Source: Lutibacter sp. A64
GTDB taxonomy: Bacteria > Bacteroidota > Bacteroidia > Flavobacteriales > Flavobacteriaceae
Assembly: GCF_022429565.1 (NCBI RefSeq)
Contig: NZ_CP092487.1
Location: 2,436,001-2,500,000 of the forward strand
Reading direction: 5' to 3'
Length of the DNA: 64,000 nucleotides
In this document: positions 7,949 to 15,895 of the stretch, piece after piece
Numbering within the stretch: position 1 is the first letter of the stretch
Layout of the letters: the number at the start of each line of letters is the position of its first letter
Program-made: the position numbers and the translations under genes
Notes under the pieces: model-generated
What the model saw: the letters and a program-made list of their open reading frames with translations, nothing else
What the model was told of the DNA's origin: nothing
Database searches by the model: none

Positions 7949-8353
7949 TCACCCTCCAAAAAGTTGAATAATTTGATTTTTAGTAAAAAAAGCACTTCTA
8001 CCAAAAGTATTACTATTTAAATTATTTTGATATACATAAAGCATGTATTCTCCATTTAATTTTTTAAAATTAAATTTTACAATAGTATCTTTATTTGTCT
8101 GTACAATTATTTGATGTCCTTTATTTCTATTAAAACCATTTATTAGTATAGAATAAATAGTTTCTTTATTAGGAAAGTTAAATGATTTTTCTTGTGTAGC
8201 AGTTACAGACTTTACATCTGAATAAACCAACGAAAACAGATTGTCAATTTTTAGAAGTTTTACAAAATGAGTACCAACTTTCACATTCCCAATCTCTTGA
8301 CAAAATGTTACTGAATAAAACAATAGAAAAGGAATTAAAAATTTTAATCTCAT
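7949..8353 (-). CDS. Small exported protein of unknown function
   Basis: 134 residues from the ATG at 8353 (the longer frame would begin with a GTG at 8377, inside the tRNA terminator). Signal peptide MRLKFLIPFLLFYSVTFCQ. The mature part of about 115 residues looks like a beta-rich fold (NVKVGTHFVKLLKIDNLFSLVY, INGFNRNKGHQIIVQTN, LNGEYMLYVYQNN). I recognise no family. It is convergent with the META gene, 20 bp apart, and follows the tRNA-Asn terminator. Confidence 0.65.
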   Translation of the reverse strand: MRLKFLIPFLLFYSVTFCQEIGNVKVGTHFVKLLKIDNLFSLVYSDVKSVTATQEKSFNFPNKETIYSILINGFNRNKGHQIIVQTNKDTIVKFNFKKLNGEYMLYVYQNNLNSNTFGRSAFFTKNQIIQLFGG

Positions 8354-8377
8354 AAAGTATATTTCATTAAAAAGCAC

Positions 8378-8404
8378 AAAAAAACCTGCAGAATCTGCAG
8401 GTTT
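8378..8404 (-). terminator. Rho-independent terminator of tRNA-Asn
   Basis: The arms AAACCTGCAG (8382-8391) and CTGCAGGTTT (8395-8404) form a 10-bp stem with a three-base loop. On the minus strand the stem runs into seven T residues. It starts 8 nt after the tRNA 3' end. Confidence 0.85.
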
Positions 8405-8411
8405 AATTTTG

Positions 8412-8485
8412 CTCCCCCTCTTGGGCTCGAACCAAGGACCCTCTGATTAACAGTCAGATGCTCTAACCAACTGAGCTAAGGAGGA
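8412..8485 (-). tRNA. tRNA-Asn (anticodon GUU)
   Basis: Complete 74-nt cloverleaf read on the minus strand: 7-bp acceptor stem TCCTCCT/AGGGGGA (one G-U pair), D arm GCTC...GAGC, anticodon stem TCTGA/TCAGA around loop CTGTTAA giving anticodon GTT, T arm CTTGG/CCAAG with TTCGAGC. The discriminator base is G. The CCA end is not encoded. A consensus promoter precedes it and a terminator follows, so it is a single-gene unit. Confidence 0.97.
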
Positions 8486-8507
8486 ATGCAATTTGCTTTT
8501 GCGAGTG

Positions 8508-8537
8508 CAAATATACAAGCTTTTCTTATTTTTGCAA
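8508..8537 (-). promoter_or_regulatory. Consensus Bacteroidota promoter for tRNA-Asn
   Basis: On the minus strand TTG (8537-8535), a 19-bp spacer and TATATTTG (8515-8508) match the TTG-N19-TAnnTTTG consensus exactly. The expected start lies about 15 nt before the mature tRNA 5' end. Confidence 0.8.
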
Positions 8538-8771
8538 TGTTTTTTTAAAAAAATTTCACTTTTTTTTTACTTATTTTTTTTCACATTTATAAATACTTGT
8601 AAATTAGAATTTTGTAGAATCAAAAAAATGTATTTTTTTAGAACATTTTTGTTATTTATAATAAAAAAAGTTATTAAAAATACACTTTTGTAACCTAATT
8701 ACTTTTTTTTTGTCATTTATACAATAATTCATAAAATACCCTAATTAAAATGGTAGTTTTAGTAAAAGTTG

Positions 8772-8779
8772 TATTTTTG
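8772..8779 (+). promoter_or_regulatory. -7 promoter element of sucAB
   Basis: TATTTTTG matches TAnnTTTG 37 nt before the sucA ATG. The -33 region has no clear TTG. Confidence 0.45.
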
Positions 8780-8816
8780 TCAAGATAAATAAAACAATAG
8801 ACTACTAACATAAAAC

Positions 8817-11546
8817 ATGGATAAATTTTCATTTTTAAATGCTGTACATACAGAATTTATAGCCGATCTATACGATCAGTATCTAATTAACCCTGACAGT
8901 GTAGAAACAAGTTGGAGAAGTTTTTTTCAAGGATATGATTTTGCAAATGAGAACTACTCATTAACAGATGCTGAAGTTCAAATTCCTGAAAACGTATTTA
9001 AAGAATTTAAAGTAATTGATTTAATTAACGGTTACAGAACTCGAGGACACTTTTTCACTAAAACAAATCCGGTTCGTGCACGCAGGCAGTATACACCTAC
9101 ATTAGAAATCGAAAATTTCGGTCTTTCCGAAAACGATTTAGATACAGTTTTTGATGCCGGTGGAATGATTGGGTCTGGTAAAAATACCCTTAGAAATATC
9201 ATAAAACACCTTCAAAACATTTATTGTGATTCTATTGGTGTAGAATATATGTATATTCGAAATCCAAAAGAAATAAAATGGCTTCAAAAACAATTAAACA
9301 GAAATTCTAACCACCCAAATTATTCGGTTGAATCTAAAAAATACATTCTACAAAAATTAAATCAAGCTGTAACTTTTGAAAACTTCTTACAAACAAAATA
9401 TGTTGGTCAAAAACGTTTTTCTTTAGAAGGTGGCGAAACTTTAATACCAGCATTAGGATCTGTTATTAGAAATGCTGCAGAAATTTATGATGTAGACGAG
9501 TTTGTTTTAGGTATGGCACATAGAGGACGTTTAAATACGCTTGCCAATATTTTTAGAAAACCAATACGCGATATTTTTAGCGAATTTGAAGGAAAAGATT
9601 TTGAAGACGAAACCATAGATGGTGATGTTAAATACCATTTAGGTTTAACAATTAATAAAACCTTAAAAAACAATAAGGAACTAAAAATGAACTTAGTTCC
9701 AAACCCTTCGCATTTAGAAACTGTTGGACCAATAGTAGAAGGTATTACACGCGCAAAAATTGATAAAACTTATGATGGAAATAATTCCAAAATATTACCA
9801 ATTATTGTTCACGGAGATGCTGCAATTGCAGGACAAGGGTTAGTGTATGAAGTAACACAAATGAGCAAACTACCTGGATATACAACAGGTGGTACAATAC
9901 ATATAGTTATAAACAATCAAATTGGTTTTACCACCAATTATTTAGATGGTAGATCTAGTACCTATTGTACAGATATAGCAAAAGTAACGCTATCGCCTGT
10001 TTTACACGTAAATGCAGACGATGTTGAAGCCGTTGTTCATGCAGTAGAAATGGCCTTAGATTTTAGAATGAAATTTAAACGCGACATTTTTATTGATTTA
10101 TTAGGTTATAGAAAATACGGTCATAATGAAGGCGACGAACCTAGATTTACACAACCAAAACTATACAAAGCAATTGCCAAACATAAAAACCCTAGAGATA
10201 TTTATGCCGAAAAATTAATTTCAGAAGGTACTATTGACTCTAGTTATTTAAACAATACAATAGCAGAATTTAAAAATCTATTAGAAGAAGAATACCAACT
10301 TTCTAAACAAACTGAAACTTCTAAAGTTAGTGAGTTTATGAAAGATACTTGGAAAGATTTTAAGAGACATAGATTAGACGCTATGTTAATTTCTGAAACT
10401 ACAGATTATCCAAAATCAAAATTAGAAACAATTTCAAATGCAGTATCTACTGTTCCAGAAGGCGTAAAATTTTTAAGAAAAGCAGAACGTATTCTTAGAG
10501 ATAGAAATAGAATGGTTTTTGAAACCAATAAAATTGATTGGGGTATGGCTGAAACTTTAGCCTACGGAAGTTTACTTCAAGAAGGTTTTGACGTTCGTAT
10601 TTCTGGTCAAGATGTTGAACGTGGAACTTTTAGCCACAGACACGCAATTTTACGCGATGAAATTTCTGAAGAAAGAATAAACCTATTAAATACAGTTGAA
10701 GGCAACAAAGGACAAATGTATATTTACAACTCTTTGTTATCTGAATACGGAGTTTTAGGGTTTGATTATGGTTATGCAATGGCAAATCCAAATACATTAA
10801 CTATTTGGGAAGCTCAATTTGGAGATTTTAGTAACGGAGCACAAATTATTTTCGACCAGTACCTATCTGCTGCAGAAGATAAATGGAAACTTCAAAATGG
10901 TATTGTAGTTTTATTACCACACGGTTACGAAGGACAAGGTTCTGAACATTCATCGGCACGTATGGAACGTTATTTACAATTGTGCGCTATAGATAATATG
11001 ATAGTTACAAATTGTACAACACCTGCAAACTTTTACCACTTATTACGCCGTCAAATGATTCGTAAGTACAGAAAACCACTTATTGTATTTACACCAAAAA
11101 GTTTATTACGCCATCCATTAGTTACTTCAACTTTAGATGAATTTTCAAAAGGAAGTTTTCAAGAAGTTATAGATGACACTATAGACCCAAACAATGTAAC
11201 TAAATTAGTATTTTGTACAGGTAAATTTTATTACGATTTATTAGCAGAAAGAACAAATTTAGAGAGAAACGATATTGCTCTTGTAAGAATTGAGCAACTT
11301 TTCCCACTTCATTTAGATAAATTACAACAAATTATAGATAAATATCCAAACGTAAAAAATTATGTTTGGGCACAAGAAGAACCAGAAAATATGGGTGCTT
11401 GGAGTTATATGTTACAACGTTTTAGATTGGTACATTTAGAAGTTGCTTCACAACCTTTTTATGCAGTTCCTGCAGCAGGATCTTCTGCTCGTTTTAAAAG
11501 AAGACATCAAAGAATAATAGATAAAATATTTCAAACTAACGAATAA
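8817..11546 (+). CDS. sucA: 2-oxoglutarate dehydrogenase E1 component
   Basis: 909 residues, normal length. It decarboxylates 2-oxoglutarate with thiamine diphosphate and passes the succinyl group to the lipoyl domain of SucB in the TCA cycle. The N-terminal complex-binding segment is present (FIADLYDQYLINPDSVETSW), then the E1 core with GMAHRGRLNTLANIF (about 234-248) and HGDAAIAGQGLVYE, the pyrimidine-binding domain with SGQDVERGTFSHRHAI, and the C-terminal domain with EEPENMGAWSYM. sucB follows 34 bp downstream on the same strand, forming a two-gene operon. The E3 component is not in the window. Confidence 0.98.
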   Translation: MDKFSFLNAVHTEFIADLYDQYLINPDSVETSWRSFFQGYDFANENYSLTDAEVQIPENVFKEFKVIDLINGYRTRGHFFTKTNPVRARRQYTPTLEIENFGLSENDLDTVFDAGGMIGSGKNTLRNIIKHLQNIYCDSIGVEYMYIRNPKEIKWLQKQLNRNSNHPNYSVESKKYILQKLNQAVTFENFLQTKYVGQKRFSLEGGETLIPALGSVIRNAAEIYDVDEFVLGMAHRGRLNTLANIFRKPIRDIFSEFEGKDFEDETIDGDVKYHLGLTINKTLKNNKELKMNLVPNPSHLETVGPIVEGITRAKIDKTYDGNNSKILPIIVHGDAAIAGQGLVYEVTQMSKLPGYTTGGTIHIVINNQIGFTTNYLDGRSSTYCTDIAKVTLSPVLHVNADDVEAVVHAVEMALDFRMKFKRDIFIDLLGYRKYGHNEGDEPRFTQPKLYKAIAKHKNPRDIYAEKLISEGTIDSSYLNNTIAEFKNLLEEEYQLSKQTETSKVSEFMKDTWKDFKRHRLDAMLISETTDYPKSKLETISNAVSTVPEGVKFLRKAERILRDRNRMVFETNKIDWGMAETLAYGSLLQEGFDVRISGQDVERGTFSHRHAILRDEISEERINLLNTVEGNKGQMYIYNSLLSEYGVLGFDYGYAMANPNTLTIWEAQFGDFSNGAQIIFDQYLSAAEDKWKLQNGIVVLLPHGYEGQGSEHSSARMERYLQLCAIDNMIVTNCTTPANFYHLLRRQMIRKYRKPLIVFTPKSLLRHPLVTSTLDEFSKGSFQEVIDDTIDPNNVTKLVFCTGKFYYDLLAERTNLERNDIALVRIEQLFPLHLDKLQQIIDKYPNVKNYVWAQEEPENMGAWSYMLQRFRLVHLEVASQPFYAVPAAGSSARFKRRHQRIIDKIFQTNE

Positions 11547-11580
11547 AAAAATCGTCATAAAAGATTAAAAAAAGAACAAC

Positions 11581-12789
11581 ATGGTTTTAGAAATGAAAGT
11601 TCCCTCTCCGGGAGAATCAATTACAGAAGTAGAAATAGCAACTTGGCTTGTAGAAGATGGTGATTATGTTGAAAAAGATCAACCAATTGCTGAAGTAGAC
11701 TCTGACAAAGCAACTTTAGAATTACCTGCTGAAGAAAGCGGAATTATAACATTAAAAGCAGAAGAAGGTGATGCCGTAGAAGTTGGAGCAGTAGTTTGCT
11801 TAATAGATATGGATGCTAAAAAACCAGAAGGAACAGCTAAAGAAACAACTAAAGTTGTTGAAGCTGAAACCCCAAAAGTTGAAGCGCAACCAAAAGAAGA
11901 AAAAACAACTTACGCAAGTGGTGCAGCTTCACCAGCAGCTAAAAAAATATTGGCTGAAAAAGGAATTTCTGCATCAACAGTAAAAGGAACTGGAAAAGAT
12001 GGTAGAATTACAAAAGATGATGCCGTAAAAGCTGTTCCAAGTATGGGAACCCCTACCGGAGGCGCACGTGGTTCAGAAAAAAGCAAACTTTCTATGTTAC
12101 GTAGAAAAGTTGCACAACGTTTAGTTGCAGTTAAAAATGAAACTGCAATGCTTACTACTTTTAACGAGGTAGATATGAAACCCATTTTTGATTTACGTAA
12201 AGAATTTAAAGAAGATTTTAAAGCTAAACACGGTGTAAGTTTAGGATTTATGAGCTTCTTTACATTAGCAGTTGTAAGAGCTCTTAAAATATACCCAGAC
12301 GTAAACTCAATGTTAGATGGAGATTATAAAATTTCACACGATTTTCAAGATATTTCAATTGCAGTTTCTGGACCAAAAGGTTTAATGGTACCAGTAATTA
12401 GAAATGCTGAAAATTTAAGTTTTAGAGGTGTAGAAAGTGAAGTAAAACGTTTAGCAATTAGAGCTAGAGATGGACAAATTACTGTAGATGAAATGACTGG
12501 AGGAACATTTACCATAACAAATGGAGGTGTTTTTGGCTCTATGTTATCTACACCAATTATTAACCCACCTCAAAGTGGTATTTTAGGAATGCATAATATA
12601 GTAGAACGCCCTGTTGCTATAAATGGCGAAGTAGTTATTAGACCAATTATGTATGTTGCCCTTTCTTACGATCATAGAATTATTGATGGAAAAGAATCTG
12701 TTGGATTTTTAGTTGCTGTTAAAGAAGCTTTAGAAAACCCAATAGAACTTTTAATGGATAACAATCCTAAAAAAGCATTGGAATTATAA
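11581..12789 (+). CDS. sucB: Dihydrolipoyl succinyltransferase, E2 of 2-oxoglutarate dehydrogenase
   Basis: 402 residues. Domains in order: one lipoyl domain (1-80) with the lipoyl-carrying Lys43 in DSDKATLEL; an Ala/Glu/Lys-rich linker; a peripheral subunit-binding domain (about 118-155, [28 protein letters not shown]); and the catalytic acyltransferase domain ending in SYDHRIIDG with His365 and Asp369. It takes the succinyl group from the E1 reaction and makes succinyl-CoA. It is the second gene of the sucAB operon and is followed directly by a strong terminator. Confidence 0.98.
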   Translation: MVLEMKVPSPGESITEVEIATWLVEDGDYVEKDQPIAEVDSDKATLELPAEESGIITLKAEEGDAVEVGAVVCLIDMDAKKPEGTAKETTKVVEAETPKVEAQPKEEKTTYASGAASPAAKKILAEKGISASTVKGTGKDGRITKDDAVKAVPSMGTPTGGARGSEKSKLSMLRRKVAQRLVAVKNETAMLTTFNEVDMKPIFDLRKEFKEDFKAKHGVSLGFMSFFTLAVVRALKIYPDVNSMLDGDYKISHDFQDISIAVSGPKGLMVPVIRNAENLSFRGVESEVKRLAIRARDGQITVDEMTGGTFTITNGGVFGSMLSTPIINPPQSGILGMHNIVERPVAINGEVVIRPIMYVALSYDHRIIDGKESVGFLVAVKEALENPIELLMDNNPKKALEL

Positions 12790-12809
12790 AAAATAATACC
12801 TTTAAATTG

Positions 12810-12838
12810 AAAGTCGAACAGTCGTTCGGCTTTTTTTT
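12810..12838 (+). terminator. Rho-independent terminator of sucAB
   Basis: Arms AAAGTCGAAC (12810-12819) and GTTCGGCTTT (12824-12833) form a 10-bp stem with one G-U pair, followed by a T run to 12838. It begins 20 nt after the sucB stop codon. Confidence 0.9.
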
Positions 12839-12852
12839 ATGACAAATGTCAT
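12839..12852. promoter_or_regulatory. TGAC-N4-GTCA dyad, second copy
   Basis: ATGACAAATGTCAT shares the TGACAnATGTCA pattern with the palindrome at 6959-6976. Its centre is about 71 bp upstream of the start inferred for the His-rich protein promoter, another spacing used by CRP-family activators. It directly abuts the sucAB terminator, so chance cannot be excluded. Confidence 0.35.
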
Positions 12853-12853
12853 T

Positions 12854-12910
12854 CTTATTTAAAATTGTTCTAAATAAGCTTGTTTCTTATTTAGAATGGT
12901 TCTAGTTTTG
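12854..12910. promoter_or_regulatory. Tandem Fur-like dyads overlapping a promoter
   Basis: A 25-bp dyad at 12854-12878 (arms CTTATTTAAAA and TTCTAAATAAG, 3-bp centre, one mismatch) is followed 32 bp on by a second, weaker dyad at 12886-12910 that begins CTTATTTAGAA. The right arm of the first and the left arm of the second also form a perfect 11-bp inverted repeat. The second dyad overlaps the -7 element of the promoter for the His-rich protein, as expected for a repressor. The TTTAGAA/TTCTAAA half-sites resemble Fur-family boxes; the metal is not determined. Confidence 0.65.
12880..12910 (+). promoter_or_regulatory. Promoter of the His-rich protein / TonB receptor operon
   Basis: TTG (12880-12882), a 20-bp spacer and TAGTTTTG (12903-12910) match the Bacteroidota consensus. 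The start would be near 12917, which rules out the in-frame ATG at 12896 and supports the start at 12932. Confidence 0.7.
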
Positions 12911-12931
12911 TGTCTCAAACTAAGATATAGA

Positions 12932-13303
12932 ATGAAATTCTTTAGAAATAAATTTATTTTAAAGTTCTTAAGCTTACTAAGTATAAGCATTCTATTATTG
13001 AATATTGCTAACAAAAGTGTTTATTTACATTCGCATAAACTAGCTAATGGAGAAATAGTAACGCACGCTCATCCTTTTAATCAACAACAAGACCATGACC
13101 CTTTAAAATCTCATAAACACTCAAGCCTAGAGTATTTACTATTAAGTGCAATAGACATATTTAACTTAACTATTATTGCATTTACTGTAGTTATATTAAA
13201 ATTAGTAATTACTAATAAATTTTATTATCCAAAAAAATTCATTAGACAGCTTTATTTTCATTATAAACAAAACAAATCCCCCCCTTTTTTAAATAGTATT
13301 TAG
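12932..13303 (+). CDS. Histidine-rich small membrane protein, probable metal-linked
   Basis: 123 residues from ATG 12932, chosen because it lies after the inferred transcription start and opens directly into a membrane segment. Layout: transmembrane helix at about 8-26, an outside loop (about 30-66) with seven histidines in LHSHK, THAHP, DHDP and SHKH, a second helix (about 72-98), and a basic tail. I know no named family. The His-rich loop suggests metal binding, and the gene lies 35 bp before a TonB-dependent receptor behind Fur-like operators. It may be a metal-binding or sensing partner of that receptor; this is inference. Confidence 0.75.
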   Translation: MKFFRNKFILKFLSLLSISILLLNIANKSVYLHSHKLANGEIVTHAHPFNQQQDHDPLKSHKHSSLEYLLLSAIDIFNLTIIAFTVVILKLVITNKFYYPKKFIRQLYFHYKQNKSPPFLNSI

Positions 13304-13338
13304 GGAAAAAAAATCAAATCAACTATTTAAAATATATA

Positions 13339-15705
13339 ATGAAGAAAATTATTATTATTCTAATAAACATAGTGTTTATTGGGCAAACTATATTTGCACA
13401 AGACAGCAATAAAAGTGCAAGTATAACAGGAAAAACGACAAGTAATGGAGCCGAAATCCCGTATGTATCTATCTTTTTAAAAGGTACAACTATTGGAACC
13501 ACTACAAACGAAAATGCAGAGTTCAACATCATAAATTTAAAACCTGGCTTTTACACAATACAAATACAGTCTATTGGTTTTAAACCATTTGAACAAAATA
13601 TAGAGCTAGAAAATAACGAAAACAAACATATTAACATTGAATTAGAACCAGACGTTTTAGGTTTAGAAGAAGTTGTTGTAACAGGAAATAGAAGTAGAAT
13701 TATGCGTAAAAAAGCTTCTACTATTGTAAATGTTATTAATGCTGAAATTTTTCAATCTACACAGTCTGCAACATTAAGTGAAGGACTTAATTTTTGTTCT
13801 GGTTTAAGAATGGAAAATGATTGTCAGAACTGTGGATTTAGTCAAGTTAGAATGAATGGTTTAGAAGGACCTTATTCACAAATATTAATAAACAGTCGCC
13901 CAATTTTTAGTGGATTAGCAGGAGTTTATGGATTAGAATTAATCCCTTCAAATATGATTGAAAAAGTAGAAATTATTCGTGGTGGTGGTTCTGCTTTGTA
14001 CGGAAGTAATGCCATTGCAGGAACCATAAATTTATTATTAAAAGATCCTACACAAGATGCATACGAAATAGGAATAACAGACTCTTTTATAGGTGTTGGT
14101 GGAAACGGAGATAACACCGCAACAGATTATACATTAAACTTTAATGCTACAGTTGTTGGTGAAGATGATAAAAATGGAGTTTCAATTTATGGTTTCCACA
14201 GAAATAGAAAACCTTATGACGATAATAATGATTCATTTTCTGAAATTGCATCATTAAATAACACTACTTTAGGCTCTAGAATGTTTCAAAAATTGGGTAC
14301 AAGAGCTAAAGTTTCTTTAGATTTCTTTCATATTAACGAAAAAAGAAGAGGAGGAAATAAATTTGATTTACCAAATCACGAAGCAGATATTTCAGAAGCT
14401 GTTGAACATCATTTAACCACAGCAGCAGTAACTTTTGAACAATATTATAGAGAAAATGATTTGCTTTCTATTTTTGCTTCAAGTCAAAAAATTAATCGTG
14501 ATTCTTATTACGGAGCTGAACAATCTCTTTCAGATTACGGAAACACAAAAGACTTTACTTTTAATACAGGAGTTCAATACAATGCTAAATTTAAAAACTC
14601 TGAATTAGTTTCAGGAATTGAAAATACATACTCAGCCCTAAAAGATAAAAAATTAGGATATGTTGAGTATAGCATTTCTAATTTAGGAGATTTAGTTGAA
14701 ACCCATTATAATAATACGATTGTTTCAGACCAAAAAATGAACACCTTAGGTCTTTTCTCTCAATATGATATTAGATTGAACAAATTCAAACTATCTTTAG
14801 GAGCAAGATTCGACACTTATAAGGTGGAAGACAAAGAAAAACAAGCTGATGATAAAACAGGTAATGTATTTAGTCCAAGAGTAAATCTATTATATGATAT
14901 TCAACCAAACTTTCAAGCACGTTTAAGCTATTCTGCAGGTTATAGAGCTCCTCAAATTTTTGATGAAGATTTACATATTGAAACTTCAGGTTCAAGAAAA
15001 GTAATTCACGAAAACGCTTCTGATTTAGAACAAGAAACAAGCGATAGTTTTATGCTATCTTTTGATTACAGTAAAATATTTGAAAACAACAGTAACCTTG
15101 GAATTTTAATAGAAGGGTTTTACACAAAATTAAACAATCCATTTGTAAATGAATTCTCTGACCCAAGTGCTGATGGAGTAGTAACATATTTAAGAGTAAA
15201 TGCTGATGAAGGCGCAACTGTAAGTGGTGTAAATTTTGAATTAAACTATGTGCCCAATGCAGATTTAAAATTAAAGGCTGGTTATACTTTTCAAACTAGT
15301 GAATACGAGGAAGCTCAAGAATTTAATGAAAAAAGTTTCTTTAGAACTCCAGACAGTTATGGTTTTTTTACTGCTGATTGGGAATTAACTGATACTTGGT
15401 GTGTTATTGGAACTGGTACTTTTACTGGAAAAATGTTAGTCCCTTATTTTGGTGCTGATCTTGCCAATCCTGAAGATGGAGAACTTAGAGAATCTGATAC
15501 TTTTTTTGATGCAGGTTTAAAAATTACAAAAACTATAAAATTAGCTCATAATAATTTAGAAATTTCAGGTGGAATTAAAAATATATTCAATTCTTTTCAA
15601 GAAGATTTTGATACAGGAATTGACAGAGATCCTGCTTATATTTATGGCCCAATGACACCTAGAACAATATATTTTGGTTTAAAATTTGGAAATATTTTAA
15701 ACTAA
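13339..15705 (+). CDS. TonB-dependent outer-membrane receptor, probable metal or metal-complex uptake
   Basis: 788 residues. Signal peptide MKKIIIILINIVFIGQTIFA; a carboxypeptidase-regulatory-like domain (about 26-102); a plug (about 110-240) containing LINSRPIFSGLAGVYGLE and EIIRGGGSALYGSNAIAGTI; then a 22-strand-type barrel with a TonB-receptor end (ITKTIKLAHNNLEISGGIKN, PRTIYFGLKF). The plug holds three cysteines close together (Cys153, Cys162, Cys165 in ENDCQNCGF), unusual for a receptor plug. The length fits small-ligand receptors of the BtuB/FepA class rather than SusC. The His-rich upstream partner and Fur-like operators point to a metal or metallophore substrate. Confidence 0.93.
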   Translation: MKKIIIILINIVFIGQTIFAQDSNKSASITGKTTSNGAEIPYVSIFLKGTTIGTTTNENAEFNIINLKPGFYTIQIQSIGFKPFEQNIELENNENKHINIELEPDVLGLEEVVVTGNRSRIMRKKASTIVNVINAEIFQSTQSATLSEGLNFCSGLRMENDCQNCGFSQVRMNGLEGPYSQILINSRPIFSGLAGVYGLELIPSNMIEKVEIIRGGGSALYGSNAIAGTINLLLKDPTQDAYEIGITDSFIGVGGNGDNTATDYTLNFNATVVGEDDKNGVSIYGFHRNRKPYDDNNDSFSEIASLNNTTLGSRMFQKLGTRAKVSLDFFHINEKRRGGNKFDLPNHEADISEAVEHHLTTAAVTFEQYYRENDLLSIFASSQKINRDSYYGAEQSLSDYGNTKDFTFNTGVQYNAKFKNSELVSGIENTYSALKDKKLGYVEYSISNLGDLVETHYNNTIVSDQKMNTLGLFSQYDIRLNKFKLSLGARFDTYKVEDKEKQADDKTGNVFSPRVNLLYDIQPNFQARLSYSAGYRAPQIFDEDLHIETSGSRKVIHENASDLEQETSDSFMLSFDYSKIFENNSNLGILIEGFYTKLNNPFVNEFSDPSADGVVTYLRVNADEGATVSGVNFELNYVPNADLKLKAGYTFQTSEYEEAQEFNEKSFFRTPDSYGFFTADWELTDTWCVIGTGTFTGKMLVPYFGADLANPEDGELRESDTFFDAGLKITKTIKLAHNNLEISGGIKNIFNSFQEDFDTGIDRDPAYIYGPMTPRTIYFGLKFGNILN

Positions 15706-15748
15706 CCTTTTTATACATTTAGATAATAGCCAATCTAACTTTATAATT

Positions 15749-15885
15749 GAAGAGGCTGTTTAGAAAGTAGAATTTCCGTCAACCTAAACTTGTTTCAGGT
15801 TCTCATATTGATTCGTAACAATTATGATGAGATTCTGAAACAAGTTCAGAATGACGAGTTTTAATACTTTTTAAACAGTCTCTTC
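15749..15885. repeat. Dispersed imperfect inverted repeat, copy 1
   Basis: 137 bp. The outer arms (15749-15769 and 15865-15885) match at 19 of 21 positions when one is reverse-complemented. The inner arms AACTTGTTTCAG and CTGAAACAAGTT are perfect. The element lies between the convergent TonB receptor and outer-membrane barrel genes. A related copy is at 61175-61355 with the same CGTCAACCTAAA left core and AACAAGTTCAGAATGAC right core. Confidence 0.85.
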
Positions 15886-15895
15886 TAATTCAATA

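Larger units (their letters stand above)
8486..8816. other. 331-bp spacer between tRNA-Asn and sucA
   Basis: It holds the tRNA promoter at its left end and the sucA promoter element at its right end. The middle is extremely AT-rich with several runs of T. A 66-codon open frame in it is built of Phe, Leu and Lys only and is not convincing as a gene. Confidence 0.6.

Noticed and set aside
8354-8377. GTG-started extension of the small exported protein
   Set aside because: It reaches to the edge of the tRNA terminator and delays the signal peptide; the ATG at 8353 is better.
8493-8693. 66-codon open frame between tRNA-Asn and sucA
   Set aside because: It is almost only Phe, Leu, Lys and Ile from T- and A-rich runs and overlaps the tRNA promoter; no start signal or family resemblance.
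12896-12931. N-terminal extension of the His-rich protein (start at 12896)
   Set aside because: This ATG lies inside the second operator and upstream of the inferred transcription start.
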